DNA of 6,775 bases, taken from Vulcanimicrobiota bacterium (GTDB lineage: Bacteria > Vulcanimicrobiota > Vulcanimicrobiia > Vulcanimicrobiales > Vulcanimicrobiaceae). A program made the translations under genes and the position numbers. The notes beneath the pieces are model-generated. The model saw only the letters and a program-made list of their open reading frames with translations, was not told the DNA's origin and ran no database searches. How positions within the stretch are numbered: position 1 is the stretch's first letter; each line of letters starts with the position of its first letter. Shown one piece after another: positions 6,024 through 6,775 of the stretch. Location: contig JAFAHB010000152.1 of NCBI GenBank assembly GCA_019237435.1, positions 1-6,775 on the forward strand, given 5' to 3'.

Positions 6024-6775
6024 CCGCGCCAAATCAATCTGAAGGCGGCGGACTCTTCAGAGAGCGCGCCGTTTCCGCCATCGACTCCGTCGAGCATTTC
6101 GACGAAGCGATTGCAATCGTCTCGTCGCGCAGCATCTTCGCGCTCAGCGCGATCGGCGTGCTGCTCATCTTTGTCATGCTCTGGGCGATCGCCGGACGAA
6201 TTCCCATCGGCTTACAAGGGCGAGGCGTCGTCATCGCCGGGAGCGGCGTTCAGCCGGTCGTCGCCAGTGCCGAAGGCACGCTCATCGCGCTGCCGGGTCA
6301 AGTCGGGGATGTCGTTTCGCAAGGCGCAGCGATCGCGCGCATGCGAACCACGTCGGGCGACATCGTCGCACTGCGGGCTCCCGCCTCCGGACGCCTCGCG
6401 CAGCGATCGCCGCAGCTGGGAAGCTTCGTTCGATCCGGCGACGCCATCGCGGCGATCGAGCCGCTTAGCGCAGTGCCGGCGGCGGTCGTCTTCGTGCCGG
6501 TCGAAACGGATCTGCGCGTCGCCGTCGGAATGCCGGTTCGGCTCTCGCCCGCGGACGCTCGCCCCGACGTCTTTGGTTACCTACGCGGCCATGTCACGTA
6601 TGCCGCGCCGTTTCCCGCAAGTCCCGATCGCATTCGAGCCGCGCTCGAGAACGATGCCGTTGCCTCGAGCTTCTCGCCGGAGACTCCGGTTCGGGAAGTT
6701 CACGTTGCGCTCGATACGGATTCGCAAGGTAGTCTGATTTGGTCGGGCTTGCAAAATGCCCGCCGCAGCCTCTCG
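6020..6775 (+). CDS. NHLM/NHLP bacteriocin-system secretion protein (short HlyD family), 3' partial
   Basis: The frame opens with ATG 6020, overlapping the previous stop as ATGA, and has no stop before the right edge, giving at least 252 residues. There is no ribosome site, so it is probably coupled to the adaptor gene. The N-terminus carries the family's hallmark layout. LFRERAVSAIDSVEHFDEAI (12-31) resembles the cytoplasmic FRxxALERLxSPEQLD segment. A VSSRS turn and a membrane helix at about 39-58 follow, then GRIPIGLQGRGVVI and SGVQPVVASAEGTL. A lipoyl-like half (GQVGDVVSQGAAIARM) leads straight to the second half (DIVALRAPASGRLAQ, about 114-128) without a coiled-coil hairpin, so this is the compact variant. 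A beta-barrel region follows (VFVPVETDLRVAVGMPVRLSP). From memory of the family (TIGR03794-like), such proteins work with peptidase/ATPase ABC transporters that export leader-bearing peptides. Probably only a short C-terminal piece is missing. The HlyD-family call is firm; the NHLM subtype rests on the N-terminal motif. Confidence 0.85.
   Translation, partial: MTAPNQSEGGGLFRERAVSAIDSVEHFDEAIAIVSSRSIFALSAIGVLLIFVMLWAIAGRIPIGLQGRGVVIAGSGVQPVVASAEGTLIALPGQVGDVVSQGAAIARMRTTSGDIVALRAPASGRLAQRSPQLGSFVRSGDAIAAIEPLSAVPAAVVFVPVETDLRVAVGMPVRLSPADARPDVFGYLRGHVTYAAPFPASPDRIRAALENDAVASSFSPETPVREVHVALDTDSQGSLIWSGLQNARRSLS

Noticed and set aside
4542..6032. Minus-strand ORF of 496 codons covering almost the whole adaptor gene
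   Set aside because: It is the mirror of a GC-rich, Ala/Arg/Gln-rich coding frame. The product is a low-complexity Arg-rich string with no recognisable domain, while the + strand frame is a clear HlyD-type adaptor.
6111..6737. Plus-strand ORF of 208 codons near the right end
   Set aside because: It is rich in Ser, Arg and Pro and out of frame with the 6020 ORF, which has a coupled start, a membrane helix and lipoyl motifs and stays open to the window edge.
1..6775. tRNA, rRNA, CRISPR array or insertion sequence
   Set aside because: I saw no tRNA-like cloverleaf, no regularly spaced direct repeats, no transposase-like product and no terminal inverted repeats; nearly all of the window is coding.

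Overview
The window reads as a GC-rich, double-membrane (diderm) bacterium: every gene is on the + strand, codon third positions are rich in G and C, and there is a TolC-type outer-membrane channel. The phylum cannot be fixed from the sequence. The gene styles (a S9C-like peptidase with PD40 repeats, a regulator-type TPR protein ending in an AEALAI-like tail, and NHLP/NHLM secretion genes) would fit Candidatus Eremiobacterota or a similar GC-rich environmental phylum, but this is only an inference.

Layout, left to right. Positions 1-1590 hold the C-terminal two thirds or more of a S9-family serine peptidase cut by the left edge. After a 109-base gap containing a GC-rich hairpin comes a small gene of 53 codons (1700-1861). 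It has a good ribosome binding site, and its stop overlaps the next start as TGATG. That next gene (1861-3033) encodes a 390-residue TPR protein resembling only the C-terminal half of large NB-ARC/LuxR/BTAD-type regulators. A 42-base gap with a weak hairpin leads to a TolC-like outer-membrane protein (3076-4518), whose start region lies inside a perfect 8-bp inverted repeat. This is joined by TGATG to a long coiled-coil HlyD/MacA-like periplasmic adaptor (4518-6023), which is joined by ATGA to a second, short HlyD protein (6020 to the right edge). The short protein looks like the NHLM/NHLP bacteriocin-system secretion protein. It has no stop in the window and continues past the right edge.

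Together the three right-hand genes form the channel and adaptors of a secretion system of the NHLP (nitrile hydratase leader peptide) RiPP type. In known clusters the family's peptidase/ATPase ABC transporters usually follow the short HlyD gene, so they are expected just outside the window.

The most interesting item is the 53-codon gene. Residues 18-29 of its product (ELHEELDDISAG) resemble the end of a double-glycine type leader (E-8, L-7, I-4, A-2, G-1). It could therefore encode the peptide cargo, or a secreted signal, with a 24-residue core. Its tight coupling to a TPR protein that lacks any visible DNA-binding or NTPase domain also suggests a peptide/TPR-receptor pair. Both ideas are hypotheses, resting on motif and arrangement only.
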